Shown: positions 9,441 through 19,420 of the stretch, piece by piece
Numbering within the stretch: position 1 is the stretch's first letter
How the letters are laid out: each line of letters starts with the position of its first letter
Assembly (NCBI GenBank): GCA_009859145.1
Contig: VRVR01000017.1
Span: 64,607-128,606, forward strand
Source of the DNA: Andalucia godoyi
Lineage: Eukaryota > Discoba > Jakobea > Jakobida > Andaluciidae
Direction: 5' to 3'
DNA length: 64,000 bases
Translations under genes and position numbers: made by a program
The notes under the pieces: generated by a model
What the model was told of the DNA's origin: nothing
Databases searched by the model: none
The model's input: the letters and a program-made list of their open reading frames with translations, nothing else

Positions 9441-9950
9441 ATGTCACTTGGTCGTCACTCGGATCCGTCGCGCCCGCCTTGCCCATGGCGGATTATTGAT
9501 GATATAGGAGGGGCGTTTGCGATGGGTGCTGTAGGGTCGTCTGTTGTGCATTCGTTCAAGGGAGCACGGAATGCACCGCGAGGGTACCGAATGCAAGGTG
9601 CGATTCAGATGGCGAAGCTGCGTGCGCCGATTGTGGGTGGAAACTTTGCGGTGTGGGGTGGGCTGTTCTCCTCGTTTGAATGCTCGTTGTTCTACATGCG
9701 CCAAAAAGATGATATCTGGAATCCGATTATGGCCGGTGCGGCAACGGGAGGCGTGCTTGCGATCCGCGGAGGCTTTCGAGCGGCCGCAAGTTCGGCTGTG
9801 ATTGGAGGCGTCTTGCTCGCGATGATCGAAGGCATGACAAGCCTCATCTCCAAGTACTCTGCGGATCAGATGAGGAAAATGCAGGAAATGCAAGAGGCCG
9901 AGGCCCTCAAAGCCCGCGACGAGCAACTCAAACAAAAGGCCACCGCATAA
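9441..9950 (+). CDS. TIM17: Mitochondrial inner-membrane translocase subunit Tim17
   Basis: A 169-residue protein covering the whole Tim17 family fold. It opens with C-P-W-R-I-I-D-D-I-G-G-A-F-A-M-G, the hallmark N-terminus. Glycine-rich membrane helices follow, with G-G-N-F-A-V-W-G-G-L-F-S and A-G-A-A-T-G-G-V-L-A-I-R-G-G. It ends in a short charged coiled tail (Q-M-R-K-M-Q-E-M). As part of the TIM23 complex it would help move presequence proteins across the inner mitochondrial membrane. Length is normal. Tim23 and Tim22 are less likely because of the C-P-W-R start. The organism therefore has mitochondria or a related organelle with this import route. Confidence 0.95.
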   Translation: MSLGRHSDPSRPPCPWRIIDDIGGAFAMGAVGSSVVHSFKGARNAPRGYRMQGAIQMAKLRAPIVGGNFAVWGGLFSSFECSLFYMRQKDDIWNPIMAGAATGGVLAIRGGFRAAASSAVIGGVLLAMIEGMTSLISKYSADQMRKMQEMQEAEALKARDEQLKQKATA

Positions 9951-10112
9951 AATAATACGAGTATTGATTAAAAGAAAGCAAAGAAAAGATAAAGAACGTC
10001 ATTTTCTCATGCACAGCAAAAGGAGGCGGAAGAACAGGTGGAGGCAAAATGAATAGCAGTGATGAGGCACACTCTGCGTCAAGCATTGCAGAACAATGCG
10101 TTGTGGGGTGCT

Positions 10113-11237
10113 TTAAGATGAAAAGGGAGCGGCGCTCAAAGGGTCCATAATGTACGTTGTGAGCGAGTCCAGCAGCGCAGGGTGGGAAGCCGCGACCGCG
10201 ACTGCGTAGTGCTGCATGAGGATGTTGTATTCTTCCCACTCGTCGATGATTTCCAGTGCTGCAATTCTGCTCTTGTCAGCCTGTCCAACGGCGTCTCGCT
10301 CAAACGAGGCCATGTCAAACGCGGTCGCTGCAGCCCATCCACACTCTTTCATGCGCTCCGAGTGTGCCGCAGGAGTCGGCGCATCGTCGATCCCGAGCAG
10401 CGGACACCCGCGATCCGCGAGGTTGCGCACCATCATGCGCCCAAACGGATCGGACGGGCCCACTTGCTCATACACAATCATTGCGCATTCCGCAAATCCA
10501 AGCCCAGGAAGCGCGCTCAGCACACTGCGGATATCCGCGGCACGCAGATACACCAATACACACTCACATATCACAAGCGTCGGCTTGCGCGGGTCAAGAT
10601 GCGCAAGAAGGACATGCTGAAGCCGCTCCATGTCTGTCAAGTCACACGCTGCCAACACATACTGTCGCCGCTCCCTCTCTTCCCTCTCTTCCCTCTCTTC
10701 CCTCTCTTCCCTCGCTTCCGTCTTCTTTGCAACTTCCTTGTCCACGTCAACTCCGCCTTCACGCACACGAGCGACGATGCAGTCCCAGCCGCAGTCCAAG
10801 TCCGTCGGCGGAAACATTGCAATCTTCTCTGCCTGCTGAAACGGAGTTCCAAGACACTCGGGTGCCCGCACCACCGCATCCCATTTCTTCCGCACCACAT
10901 CCACATAGTCAATTTCAAGAAACGTGCAGGGCATCAACGCCGACGACGACGAGGCCCAAAGATTCCAAAAGGTCGTATCAAACCCAGCGCCAAGTGACAC
11001 AATCTGGCAATTCCCAGCGCAATGCGTCCGGAGAAATGCACAGACAGCGCGCTGCATGCATGCTACTCGCAGATAGTATCCTCTGTGGATGAGCGGCGAG
11101 CGGCGACCCGTGCTGTGTGAATGAGGCACTGTGAGGAACCACGGAAGAAACGGATCGCGATAGTAGCCTGCTCGCACCGCGGATGCTTTGCTGATTGTCG
11201 CATCGTCATTGGTCTCAATCACCTTTTCAACAACCAT
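10113..11237 (-). CDS. LCMT1: Leucine carboxyl methyltransferase (PP2A methylating enzyme)
   Basis: A 374-residue SAM-dependent methyltransferase of the PPM/LCMT family, which methylates the C-terminal leucine of the PP2A catalytic subunit. Visible features are the N-terminal A-G-Y-Y-R-D-P-F, then R-G-Y-Y-L-R-V, the SAM-binding L-G-A-G-F-D-T-T-F-W near residue 82, the acidic F-L-E-I-D-Y strand end, and the V-I-C-E-C-V-L-V-Y-L strand. A low-complexity run of E-R-E-E units (plus strand about 10670-10715) is inserted between the SAM fold strands; it is a simple-sequence expansion and explains the extra length over the usual ~330 residues. Cytosolic. Confidence 0.92.
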   Translation of the reverse strand: MVVEKVIETNDDATISKASAVRAGYYRDPFLPWFLTVPHSHSTGRRSPLIHRGYYLRVACMQRAVCAFLRTHCAGNCQIVSLGAGFDTTFWNLWASSSSALMPCTFLEIDYVDVVRKKWDAVVRAPECLGTPFQQAEKIAMFPPTDLDCGWDCIVARVREGGVDVDKEVAKKTEAREEREEREEREERERRQYVLAACDLTDMERLQHVLLAHLDPRKPTLVICECVLVYLRAADIRSVLSALPGLGFAECAMIVYEQVGPSDPFGRMMVRNLADRGCPLLGIDDAPTPAAHSERMKECGWAAATAFDMASFERDAVGQADKSRIAALEIIDEWEEYNILMQHYAVAVAASHPALLDSLTTYIMDPLSAAPFSS

Positions 11238-12165
11238 TCCATTTGTTCACTCCAGAACACCAACAAGCCACAGCCAAAGAGGAAAGAGGAAAAGATCAAC
11301 AGCAAAAACAGATGTCTTGAAAAGGGGAAGAAGGAAAAACCCACCGTAGTGTTCGCAAAAAAAAAAGACTGGGGGAGCTGCGGACTCAATCGAAGAAACG
11401 GAAGACTCGAGTACGGAATTTTGCCGCAGGTACTGCCCAAGAAGGGAACAATCCTGGTTGTCCACACGAATCGGCGCCGAATGTCCCGAAATGGAAGAAA
11501 CTGTCCCGACCAGTCACGATGCGTTCCGAAGTGCCGGAATGCCGAAAACGCTGTTCTACTGCCAACAGAGCAGATCGGGTGTGTCTGCCCGAGCACACAG
11601 GGATCCACACTGCTTCATTTTCCAATAACATTTTTTTTAATTTCCTTCCTCCCTTTATTTTTTATATTAATTTTTTTCCAGAAAGAGATCCCACACGAAA
11701 ACACGCAACTTTCGCACTTTACATTAAAAACCGCTTGCTTTCTTTCACATTCTTTTTCTTTCTTTCTTCTTCTTCTTCTTCTTCTTCTTTTCTTTCTTTC
11801 TTTCTTTCTATCTATCTTTCTTTCTATCTATCTTTCTTCTGTGTTTTCTTTTCCGTCTCTTCTTCTTTGATTGCACGCAACCGAGGAGAATTCCCGATAT
11901 CTCCTAATCTGTTTTTTGGTGTGGATTGACGTGCTTGATACGGTCCCGATCCATCAGTCATCCATCATCCATCAGCACGCCTTTCGCATTCCTCTTCCGA
12001 CTCCGTCTCTTCACGACACGCTGACAGTGTCTTGACCAAGCACTCTATCGACAGAAGAAGCATTGTGAGAAAGACAAGGAAAAAGGAAAAAAGAAAAAAA
12101 AGGTCCCCCTCAACACACACACACACTCTCTCTCTCTCTCTCCAGAAAACAAAAAAGAAATCGAA
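11238..12165. other. Divergent, simple-sequence-rich intergenic region
   Basis: No convincing gene between LCMT1 (minus) and the ankyrin gene (plus). The stretch 11740-11860 is a TTTC/TATC/TTC pyrimidine repeat. An AC then CT dinucleotide repeat at about 12113-12143 ends in CCAG and is followed 20 bases later by the ankyrin ATG, so it may be a splice acceptor in the 5' leader. Confidence 0.4.
11745..11840 (+). repeat. Pyrimidine microsatellite (TTC/TTTC/TATC)
   Basis: Interrupted tandem TTC, TTTC and TATC units visible directly in the sequence. Confidence 0.8.
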
Positions 12166-14892
12166 ATGCCTGGAATTTGCATGCCGGATACACCGTCGAC
12201 ATACGACGACTTGGCGTTCTTTTCGCCAATTGTCGCCCCTGCCGTCGCACAGCCTCCAGCGCCATCTCCGCTGGTCGACATGTCTCGATTCCAAACGGCG
12301 CTGTTGACGGACAGTCCCGCCCATCTTCCGGCGGCGCTCTTCACATCATCGCACATCAACTTGCCCCTCCGCAACGGACTGTCGGCGCTGCATTGGGCCG
12401 CCGTGTCAAACGCCCCGCGCTGTGCTTACCATCTTTTGACCTTTGGTCTGTCGACTACGACAGACGTTGCGAATGCGTTCACCGCCACCCCGCGCGGACT
12501 CACTGCGCTGCACATTGCCGCGGACCGCAATCACCATGCTGTCGTTCGTGCCATTCTTCTCGCCCTTGCCTATCAACGCCACCTCCATCTCTACCACCGT
12601 CATCATCATTATCAACAACACCAACAAAGAGAGACGGAGGATGAGAGCGACTCGGCCTCGAGCATCAGTCGGCTGCTAGACGCAAGGGATGCAGAGGGCT
12701 TCTCGGCGGCCCTGTTTGCGGCGCGCGAAGGCCAGGTTGCGGCGTTGCTCTCGCTTCTTGTCCTGGCCAAGCTCGGAACAGCATCGCAATCCAAGTGCCA
12801 AATGCCGAGTCTATTCAGCAGGGCCGACGTGGACGGCAAGAACTGGTACGAGGTTCTGGAGGTGTACTTGAACCGCCGCAATGCCGATGACGAGGATGAG
12901 GATGAGTACGTGGCCATCGAGTGGCGCATGCTTCGGTGGGGTTTGCAACAGGACCGTTTCTTGTCTTCTGCAACAACGCTCGACACGGACACCGACGATG
13001 ACAATGACAATGACAGCGATATCGACAATGACGCAGAGATGCGTGATCTGTCGAATGCTAGTGCCAACGCTTATGTGGATGCAGAAGCGGAGGCGGAAAA
13101 GCAGATCGCCATGTTTCTGGCGCGATTGTCGAATGCGCACGTGTATGCGATGGGGCGTGTGCTTGGTGCGCAGAACTCGCGGGGATGGACAGCGCTGATG
13201 TTGGCCGCCGAAAACGGACGGACGCCGCTACTTGCGCTTCTTCTGCGGCTATCCTCTCTTCTCAGCCAGCGTTTCCCCCATCTCTACTTTTCATCTTTCT
13301 CGTCATTCCCGTCTTCCTCTTCATTTTCAGGCCATTCTGCTGGCGCAGCCGGGTTCCTGGGAGGCATTCTTGGGGCAGTGGAGGCGCGGGGATGGACCGC
13401 TTTGCACTTTGCGTGCCAGGATGGACACGCCGATTGTGCGGCGTTGTTGCTAGCTCACGGCGCTCAACAGACCGTCGTCACACTCGAGCATGCTACCCCG
13501 TTGCACCTTGCTGCACAGAACGGACACCTTGCGACCGTCACTCTTTTCACTCGCTCCTCCTCGGCAACCTCGTATTTCCTCTTTTCTTCCTCTTCTTCAT
13601 CTTCGTTCTCACTGTCCAATGCGGGAAACGATTCGGAAAAGACAGAAGGGAAAAACGAAGAAAGATGGAGAAAGAGAACGCGAAGAGCACCGAGATTGGT
13701 GGATGCGGCTCTGCGAGACGGAACAACGGCACTGTTGCTTGCGGTCCGCGGAAATTGGGCTGAGATTGTTCGAGAGCTGGTGACGCACGGTCGAGCAGAT
13801 GTCACTGCGACCAATGTACAAGGATTTGGACTCATGCACTTCGCTGCAAAGGCAGGATACGTTGAAATCTTGCGCATTCTCGTAGAGGCCGGTGCTTCTC
13901 CGATCGTTCCGTCGTCGTCGTCGTCGTCTCCCATCACCACCACAACAACAAAAACAACAAGGACGACGACGACACCATCGAGTAGCCCACTGCGCTTGGA
14001 AGTGGACATGTGCAGTGGATGGACTCCGCTGCACTTTGCGATTCAGGATGGACGAGAAGAAGCAGTTCGGTTTCTTGTCCATGAATGTGGAGTAAGCATC
14101 GAGGATCGTCCGCATCCCCACGGACCAACACCGCTGCATCTTGCTGCACAGTGCGGCCACTCTGGAATTGTGTCGCTGCTTCTCGATGCCTTCCAATTGC
14201 AGCTTAGCAGCAAGAAGAGCAATCGGGATTCCGTGACAGCAATGAAACAGTTCGTGGACGCACGTGTCGGACCAACTGGTGCGACACCGCTTCATCTTGC
14301 AGTGCTTCATGACTCGGTATCCGTATGCCTGGAGCTCGTTCGACGCGGCGCGAGTTTGAATGCAGTCACCGCCGATGGATCGAGTGTGTTTCACTATGCC
14401 GCATCCCAGAATGCATATCGAGTATCCGCAGTGCTGCTTGCAGAGGCTGGTGCTGCATCCGTCGTTCGGGGGTGTGTGTCAGACATGTCGACGCTCTTCG
14501 GTGGTCGGGCTGGAGATGCTGGGCTTTTCCCAGCGCACGCACAGCGAGTCAAGGAAATGACGGTACTGGATGTGGCGGTATGGCGCTGTGCATCGCAATG
14601 CGCAATCCTCTTTGGACCGTACTTTAGCCGAGGGTACCGCGCAGACGCCCTTGTTTTGGAATGCGATTTCGAAGAAGCGGAAGAAAAAGACGAGTCTGTC
14701 AGAAGCAGAAGACATGCTGCTGCGTCCTCAGCGATCCGAAGAAGCGTCGATCTGTGTTGTGCCCATGCGCACACGAATGTGGATGTGCGACTAAACGATT
14801 GTGCCGAAGATGCATTGCGAAAGGACAGCTCTGTTGTGGTCGTCCACGAGAGCGCATTCGAAGACCAGAATCCTGAAGTTATTCGGCAATAG
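12166..14892 (+). CDS. Large ankyrin-repeat protein
   Basis: A 908-residue protein with about eleven ankyrin repeats. They are recognisable by the T-A-L-H-W-A-A, G-W-T-A-L-M-L-A-A-E-N-G, T-P-L-H-L-A-A-Q-N-G-H and similar T-P-L-H signatures, spread from about residue 65 to 770. Repeats are separated by low-complexity linkers: His/Tyr near residue 145, Asp-rich near 270, Ser/Phe near 385 and 470, Ser/Thr near 590. The C-terminal ~150 residues have no repeat and end in an acidic/Ser stretch. No membrane segment or kinase domain is seen, so it is probably a scaffold. The Ser/Phe linkers come from T/C-rich DNA ending in TTTTCAG or similar and could be short in-frame introns read through. Partner and role unknown. 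Confidence 0.85.
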   Translation: MPGICMPDTPSTYDDLAFFSPIVAPAVAQPPAPSPLVDMSRFQTALLTDSPAHLPAALFTSSHINLPLRNGLSALHWAAVSNAPRCAYHLLTFGLSTTTDVANAFTATPRGLTALHIAADRNHHAVVRAILLALAYQRHLHLYHRHHHYQQHQQRETEDESDSASSISRLLDARDAEGFSAALFAAREGQVAALLSLLVLAKLGTASQSKCQMPSLFSRADVDGKNWYEVLEVYLNRRNADDEDEDEYVAIEWRMLRWGLQQDRFLSSATTLDTDTDDDNDNDSDIDNDAEMRDLSNASANAYVDAEAEAEKQIAMFLARLSNAHVYAMGRVLGAQNSRGWTALMLAAENGRTPLLALLLRLSSLLSQRFPHLYFSSFSSFPSSSSFSGHSAGAAGFLGGILGAVEARGWTALHFACQDGHADCAALLLAHGAQQTVVTLEHATPLHLAAQNGHLATVTLFTRSSSATSYFLFSSSSSSSFSLSNAGNDSEKTEGKNEERWRKRTRRAPRLVDAALRDGTTALLLAVRGNWAEIVRELVTHGRADVTATNVQGFGLMHFAAKAGYVEILRILVEAGASPIVPSSSSSSPITTTTTKTTRTTTTPSSSPLRLEVDMCSGWTPLHFAIQDGREEAVRFLVHECGVSIEDRPHPHGPTPLHLAAQCGHSGIVSLLLDAFQLQLSSKKSNRDSVTAMKQFVDARVGPTGATPLHLAVLHDSVSVCLELVRRGASLNAVTADGSSVFHYAASQNAYRVSAVLLAEAGAASVVRGCVSDMSTLFGGRAGDAGLFPAHAQRVKEMTVLDVAVWRCASQCAILFGPYFSRGYRADALVLECDFEEAEEKDESVRSRRHAAASSAIRRSVDLCCAHAHTNVDVRLNDCAEDALRKDSSVVVVHESAFEDQNPEVIRQ

Positions 14893-15145
14893 AAAATGGT
14901 TCCCCGTTCCGTATATGCTGTGTCAAGCTATACTCGTTTAGAATCTGTAGGAAGATGTAATTTTACGTACTGATTTTGCGTTTCTGTGCGCTTGCGCCTG
15001 AAAAGGCCTTTAATGAATAGATTATTATTAGATCAAGAAGAGTTTGAGAGTCTCCTTTTTGGTTTTTGTTTCGTTTTTATTAATTTGAGAATAAATGTAA
15101 TTAATAATAAACAGGAAGCACGGGTTCATTGCTGCTCCCCTCTAA
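14893..15145. other. Spacer left of a Fanzor-derived element
   Basis: T/A-rich 3' region of the ankyrin gene with an AATAAA-like sequence near 15091. Nothing else seen. Confidence 0.35.
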
Positions 15146-15506
15146 CCGTTGCCACTTACTGCCATATGATGAAGCAGTCTAAAGCGCAAGACAACAGAAA
15201 ACACGCCGCCGCGTTGCATTCTCGCACAGCGACGCTCATTTCATTTTCTTATTTTATTGTCCATGCAACGCACCATGTACGTCGCGCTCGCAACGCTGCG
15301 CAAGACCCATGCCAATCTCCTCCGCCGCCGGAATGATCGACCGCGACTGGAACGGCGCGCGCAACATCTATCTTAGGAACGTCTCTCATGCCGAGGGGCG
15401 TGTGGGGGCCTGCCCCCCTTCCCAATCCATGCCATGCATGTTGGGTTGCAATACTGATTATGGGTGATCAGCGCTGATCATCCGTGGTTAGTGCGCAATG
15501 TAGGCG
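15146..15506 (+). mobile_element. Fanzor/TnpB-derived miniature element, copy 3 (subfamily B)
   Basis: Shares with 59729-60349 the left segment (CCGTTGCCACTTACTGCC... through the AAGCAGTCTAAAGCGCAAG tract and the GCGACGCTCATTTC segment) and the right segment. The middle ~200 bases present in the other copy are deleted here. The right part encodes I-D-R-D-W-N-G-A-R-N-I-Y-L, the terminal RuvC motif of TnpB/Fanzor nucleases. It then continues to the shared end TGTAGGCG at 15499-15506. A perfect 16-base palindrome TGATCAGCGCTGATCA lies at 15465-15480. It cannot encode an active nuclease. Left boundary approximate. Confidence 0.68.
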
Positions 15507-15660
15507 AAAACGTTTCCAGAATCCCTGTGACAGTCAATCCGTCTAGCAGGCTGGAGCTCTCTGAACAAGGAATTATTATAATATATTGTTTGTTTGTTTT
15601 ACATTACCGCATGGAGAGTTGATGAGGGGTACTTCGTGGGTTTCTTTGACTGACATTTTC

Positions 15661-18600
15661 TCACAGGCCAATGGAACCATGCGTGGACCACATGTGATCA
15701 TAAATGTCTTCCAGTAGGGCACTGGCGTCGGAATTGGCGATGGCGTCCGGGTCTGCGTCGGGATCCGCGTTGTACCGACAGATTGCAGAACACTGGAAAC
15801 ACCAATGAATGGCACATGATCCACACGTAATGTGGTTGCAGGTACCTCCGATCTTTTCCGTCATGACACCGCATCCTGGACACTCTCGCACTCTTTCTGC
15901 GGCGCTGTCGCTGCGCTGTCCGCTACGGACCGTTCCAATGGGGTTCCTTTGTACATGGTCCGCGCAAGCAGTGCACATAAAATCCCCATTCAGCAAGGGA
16001 ACTGCTTCCGCGCACTCGTGAGCTGCATACGGAACCACATGCAAGCACCGTCTGCACCAAGCATGGTGGAAGCGGGGGTCCAGACCCGCTTCGGGACGCC
16101 GAGCATGCATCAAATTCGCATGGAAACGACGCAAAATCGATGCTCGCGGCCGCTGCTTGCAGAACGGACACAGTGCATGGGACTCGTAAAAGATGCAGCC
16201 GAGCTTATTGGCCGAGTACCAACTATGCAGACACGTTGCGCATGCTGTGGCATCGCACTTTCCACCACACGCACCCATCCAGTCCGCAGTTCTCACATGC
16301 TCACAACAAATGAGACACGTCTGGCGCTGAGCAGTTCCACTTTCCACCAGCTGCACAATGGTTTGCAGTACTTCCTCAGTGTTGAGCACGGAGAAGTTCT
16401 TCCAAACAAGGCTTTGGCCGCGATACAGTGCTACCGATCGCTCTGCTGGTGGAGAGTACTCAACACGCTCTTCGACGCCAACAATCGCAAACGAATCCGT
16501 GGTCAGATTGACGGCGTCGGTCAGAGGGCGGAGGCCAACGTGCTCCAAAATCATTGATCGATTGGCTCCATTCTCGGTCAACAGCAATTCGAGAACGGGA
16601 ACTTGGACAACGTCGAATGGATCGAGTTCGGGACGCAGCGAGCAGCGAGCGCATTCAAAGTTTCCTGCATCCACGCGCTGGCTCGGACTGATAAACTCGT
16701 TCGTGCAGCGCATGCACTTGACGGTCGGGCGAACAGCATCGGACGACGAGTTCAAGGCCGCCGATGCAAGTCTGCAAAAGTGACACTTTGGGCTGGACAG
16801 CAGCGCCGAAACCATGGATACTGAGTACAGAGCGCGGCAAGCGGTGCAGCGAGCCATCTGCGACTCACTGGGCCGACCATGACACATGTCCTTTCCAATG
16901 TCCACACACTCGGAAACGCACGGCCCACATACACCAGACTCAGTCATCAGTGTAAACGAGCGATCCTCATGACACTTTGTGCACTTCACCCGATAATCCG
17001 GGATCACCGCAAGCGTGTTGGAGCGTGTTCCGCTCGGCGTATACTTGATGCGGCAGGGGACGACGCTCTTGAAGTTGTAGCGCAGTCCGGCAGTCTGGAC
17101 CACAACTCGCATCACCGCACGCTCTTCCTCGGAGAGATACACCTGAGACGGCCCTCGAAGCATGAGCTGGCAAAATCCCACGCCGTAATTCTCCGGAGTA
17201 GTCTTCCAATCGATCCACTTTCCCCGGATGCTCTTCAAGAACTCCGATGCACGTTCGTATAAAAAGTGCTGTTTGACTTGAACAATCAGCGTGGCCAAGA
17301 TCGCTGCAGCACGCAGAGAAAATTCGAGTCCCTCGGCCATCAGATGTGGAAGCAGGCAGAATACTTGTTTGGAAGAAAGCGAAAGCGGGACATACGCACC
17401 TGGGAGCAGATCACTGTTGCGGACACTTGCACTGGCAACCTCCTGCAAATGCGTGATGATCTGTGTAACCTTGCTAAGCGTCGCGGGGTTGCACACTCGA
17501 GAGATCTCCAGCAAGTCAGCGCGCTGCAGACGCTCCACGGGAGCAGCGAGGATGACCATGGGATACGGCTGCGCAACAGCAGAGACAATCGCGCGAATCT
17601 CCTCTGTTCGATTGTAAGAGCTGTCAAGCCAGGCGCGGACAAAGACACGATCCTCTTCACTTGCGAGATTGTTGATGACACCACCAACCGCTCCAACGAG
17701 GCTATCCCGACGCTCATCCCCGCGTTGCTTGCAGATCATTCGCCACATTGTGCCCAGAGCTGCGTTGTTTGCCAGTGCAACAATATCGTCCACATTAACA
17801 AGTAATGAAAATACGCGGAAGACGCGGTCGCGATAATCATCACCTTCGGATGTTCTCTCAAAGCGCTGCTGCAACTGGTCAGTATCAGTCTTTAGGAACT
17901 CAAGAATAGGAAGCGTCACAGAGGTGGACATTGCAGTCTGTTTTTCCGACCGAGCAAGTGAAGAAAAGTACCCGTTTGCATCTTTCTCGTCGCCATCTTC
18001 AGTCTTCACAAAGCCGTTCGCATATGAGATTTGGACACAATCGCCAGGCAGCTCGACTGAAAAACCCATCAGCATTTGGAAGATAGCCAACGTGAGCGAG
18101 GTGATCAGCTCCTTCCGAAGTTCACGAATCATAAAACATGCGCCGTTCGTCATTTCCGACAAGTACAGGAAGTACGAATAAGTGGAGAATGTGGAAACAG
18201 AAACAAGAGAAAAGAACCGAGCACCGGTCCGCGCGACGGATTTCACCAACGTACCCCAGTCGAGATGCTTCAGTGCTGCTGCTTCCATTGTATGATTCTT
18301 GTGATTCCCCGTTCCGTTTTCAAGCGTATGGGGCGGTGCATCGGTCATCAAGAACACCACCGTTTCGCTGGTAAGCATTTCGGGGATGTTGAGAATCTCG
18401 GTGAGCGCAGTCTTCGTTGCCTCTGGCCCATCGCCTCCTCCCGCGGGATGCAATGTCGAGACAAAGTCCAGAATCGCAGACAAGTCGTCGGTGTAAGGAA
18501 GAAACCGGACAACTTCCGGAGATTGATCGTAGTCCGAATACGCACAAAACCCAACTTTGGCATTCGGCATCATAACCTGCATAATCGAAATAATCTGGCG

Positions 18601-18684
18601 CAGAGAAGGCGCAAGAGACAAGAGATATGTCCCCATCGATCCCGTGGTGTCCACAATAAACAACACAGATGTATTCGTCGACAT
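15661..18684 (-). CDS. VWA domain plus RING-between-RING (RBR) ubiquitin ligase
   Basis: A 1007-residue protein; the ATG at 18684 is chosen because upstream in-frame codons come from a poly-A/G leader. Residues ~5-200 form a von Willebrand A domain with the MIDAS start D-T-T-G-S (Asp12) and G-G-G-D-G-P-E. A middle helical region and several C-x2-C zinc-ribbon pairs follow (about 560-720). The C-terminus is an RBR module: RING1 (C-L-I-C-C... to C-P-F-C, ~787-840), a Cys/His-rich IBR (~870-915) and RING2 (C-P-G-C ... G-G-T-C-N-H-I-T-C ... C-F-Q-C, ~933-965). The Cys in G-G-T-C-N-H corresponds to the catalytic thioester Cys of RBR ligases. It should take ubiquitin from an E2 and pass it to a substrate held by the VWA part. 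Substrate unknown. Confidence 0.88.
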   Translation of the reverse strand: MSTNTSVLFIVDTTGSMGTYLLSLAPSLRQIISIMQVMMPNAKVGFCAYSDYDQSPEVVRFLPYTDDLSAILDFVSTLHPAGGGDGPEATKTALTEILNIPEMLTSETVVFLMTDAPPHTLENGTGNHKNHTMEAAALKHLDWGTLVKSVARTGARFFSLVSVSTFSTYSYFLYLSEMTNGACFMIRELRKELITSLTLAIFQMLMGFSVELPGDCVQISYANGFVKTEDGDEKDANGYFSSLARSEKQTAMSTSVTLPILEFLKTDTDQLQQRFERTSEGDDYRDRVFRVFSLLVNVDDIVALANNAALGTMWRMICKQRGDERRDSLVGAVGGVINNLASEEDRVFVRAWLDSSYNRTEEIRAIVSAVAQPYPMVILAAPVERLQRADLLEISRVCNPATLSKVTQIITHLQEVASASVRNSDLLPGAYVPLSLSSKQVFCLLPHLMAEGLEFSLRAAAILATLIVQVKQHFLYERASEFLKSIRGKWIDWKTTPENYGVGFCQLMLRGPSQVYLSEEERAVMRVVVQTAGLRYNFKSVVPCRIKYTPSGTRSNTLAVIPDYRVKCTKCHEDRSFTLMTESGVCGPCVSECVDIGKDMCHGRPSESQMARCTACRALYSVSMVSALLSSPKCHFCRLASAALNSSSDAVRPTVKCMRCTNEFISPSQRVDAGNFECARCSLRPELDPFDVVQVPVLELLLTENGANRSMILEHVGLRPLTDAVNLTTDSFAIVGVEERVEYSPPAERSVALYRGQSLVWKNFSVLNTEEVLQTIVQLVESGTAQRQTCLICCEHVRTADWMGACGGKCDATACATCLHSWYSANKLGCIFYESHALCPFCKQRPRASILRRFHANLMHARRPEAGLDPRFHHAWCRRCLHVVPYAAHECAEAVPLLNGDFMCTACADHVQRNPIGTVRSGQRSDSAAERVRECPGCGVMTEKIGGTCNHITCGSCAIHWCFQCSAICRYNADPDADPDAIANSDASALLEDIYDHMWSTHGSIGL

Positions 18685-19420
18685 CTCAAGTATTTCCCCC
18701 TCTTTTTTTCTTTCTTTCTTTCTTTCTTTTTTTTTTCGATGGTCAGTTTTGATCGAGAATAAGGACGTGGTTTCTTGCAACACAACCGGCTATTCTCTGC
18801 ATTTACAAAAAATAATAATAATAAAAGTAAAAAAAGAAGAAGAAGAAGAAGAAGAAGAAAATTGTGAGCGGTGGCGGAGATTCGTACAAGTTCTTCAGTA
18901 GCAAGTTTGTGCGCCAGCAAATACGAACCTCCACGAACTGCAGTGTGAGCTGCGGAAACCAGAAACGGCCTTGCAGAGCCCCCGAGGAAAACATCCTAAT
19001 TTGGTTGCACGCAAAACACCACACGCTCATTGCGGAGTGCAGACTGCTCACAGAACGTCGCCGTGTACAAGCGGTCTGTGCTTCCATTTCCGTGCAGCAG
19101 CAGCTCGAAGCGCTCAGCAGCTAGCAGGACAAATAATGACAAGCGAACGGATTCCATGGGAAAACACGGCTTGCAACAAAAACGGGCCGCAGCACGTCCC
19201 AGCCTCCTCCCGTCGAAGGGCTCCGATTCACCATCGCTGCTCGACACCGATACCGAATGTGACATTCACGGTGGGACAGAACGCGGACGACGTTTGCAAG
19301 TGGGAATACAACTACTCATTGCTGGGAGTGTGGAATGTAGATCTTTTTTAATTTAAAAAAACCTTTAATCTTAACCTATTTTTTTAAGGACATGACATAA
19401 AACGCACACACACGAACAGC
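18685..19420. other. Spacer with unresolved coding-like frames
   Basis: Next to the RBR gene lies a simple A/G and GAA-repeat leader (18707-18860). From about 18864 to 19356 overlapping open frames exist on both strands. One on the plus strand (to 19351) ends in a coding-like stretch around I-P-N-V-T-F-T-V-G-Q. One on the minus strand (19265-18996) has an ATG and a Ser-rich start. None matches a family. An unrecognised spliced gene is possible; I cannot resolve it. Confidence 0.3.

Noticed and set aside
10182-11092. Two long plus-strand frames opposite LCMT1
   Set aside because: Antisense to conserved methyltransferase motifs; Pro/Ser/Arg-rich translation typical of shadows.
11121-11870. 249-codon plus-strand frame in the LCMT1/ankyrin spacer
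   Set aside because: Its end is translated microsatellite (poly-Leu/Phe/Ser) and it overlaps the LCMT1 start.
13609-14394. Long minus-strand frame opposite the ankyrin gene
   Set aside because: It lies antisense to well-conserved ankyrin repeats and has no family features of its own.
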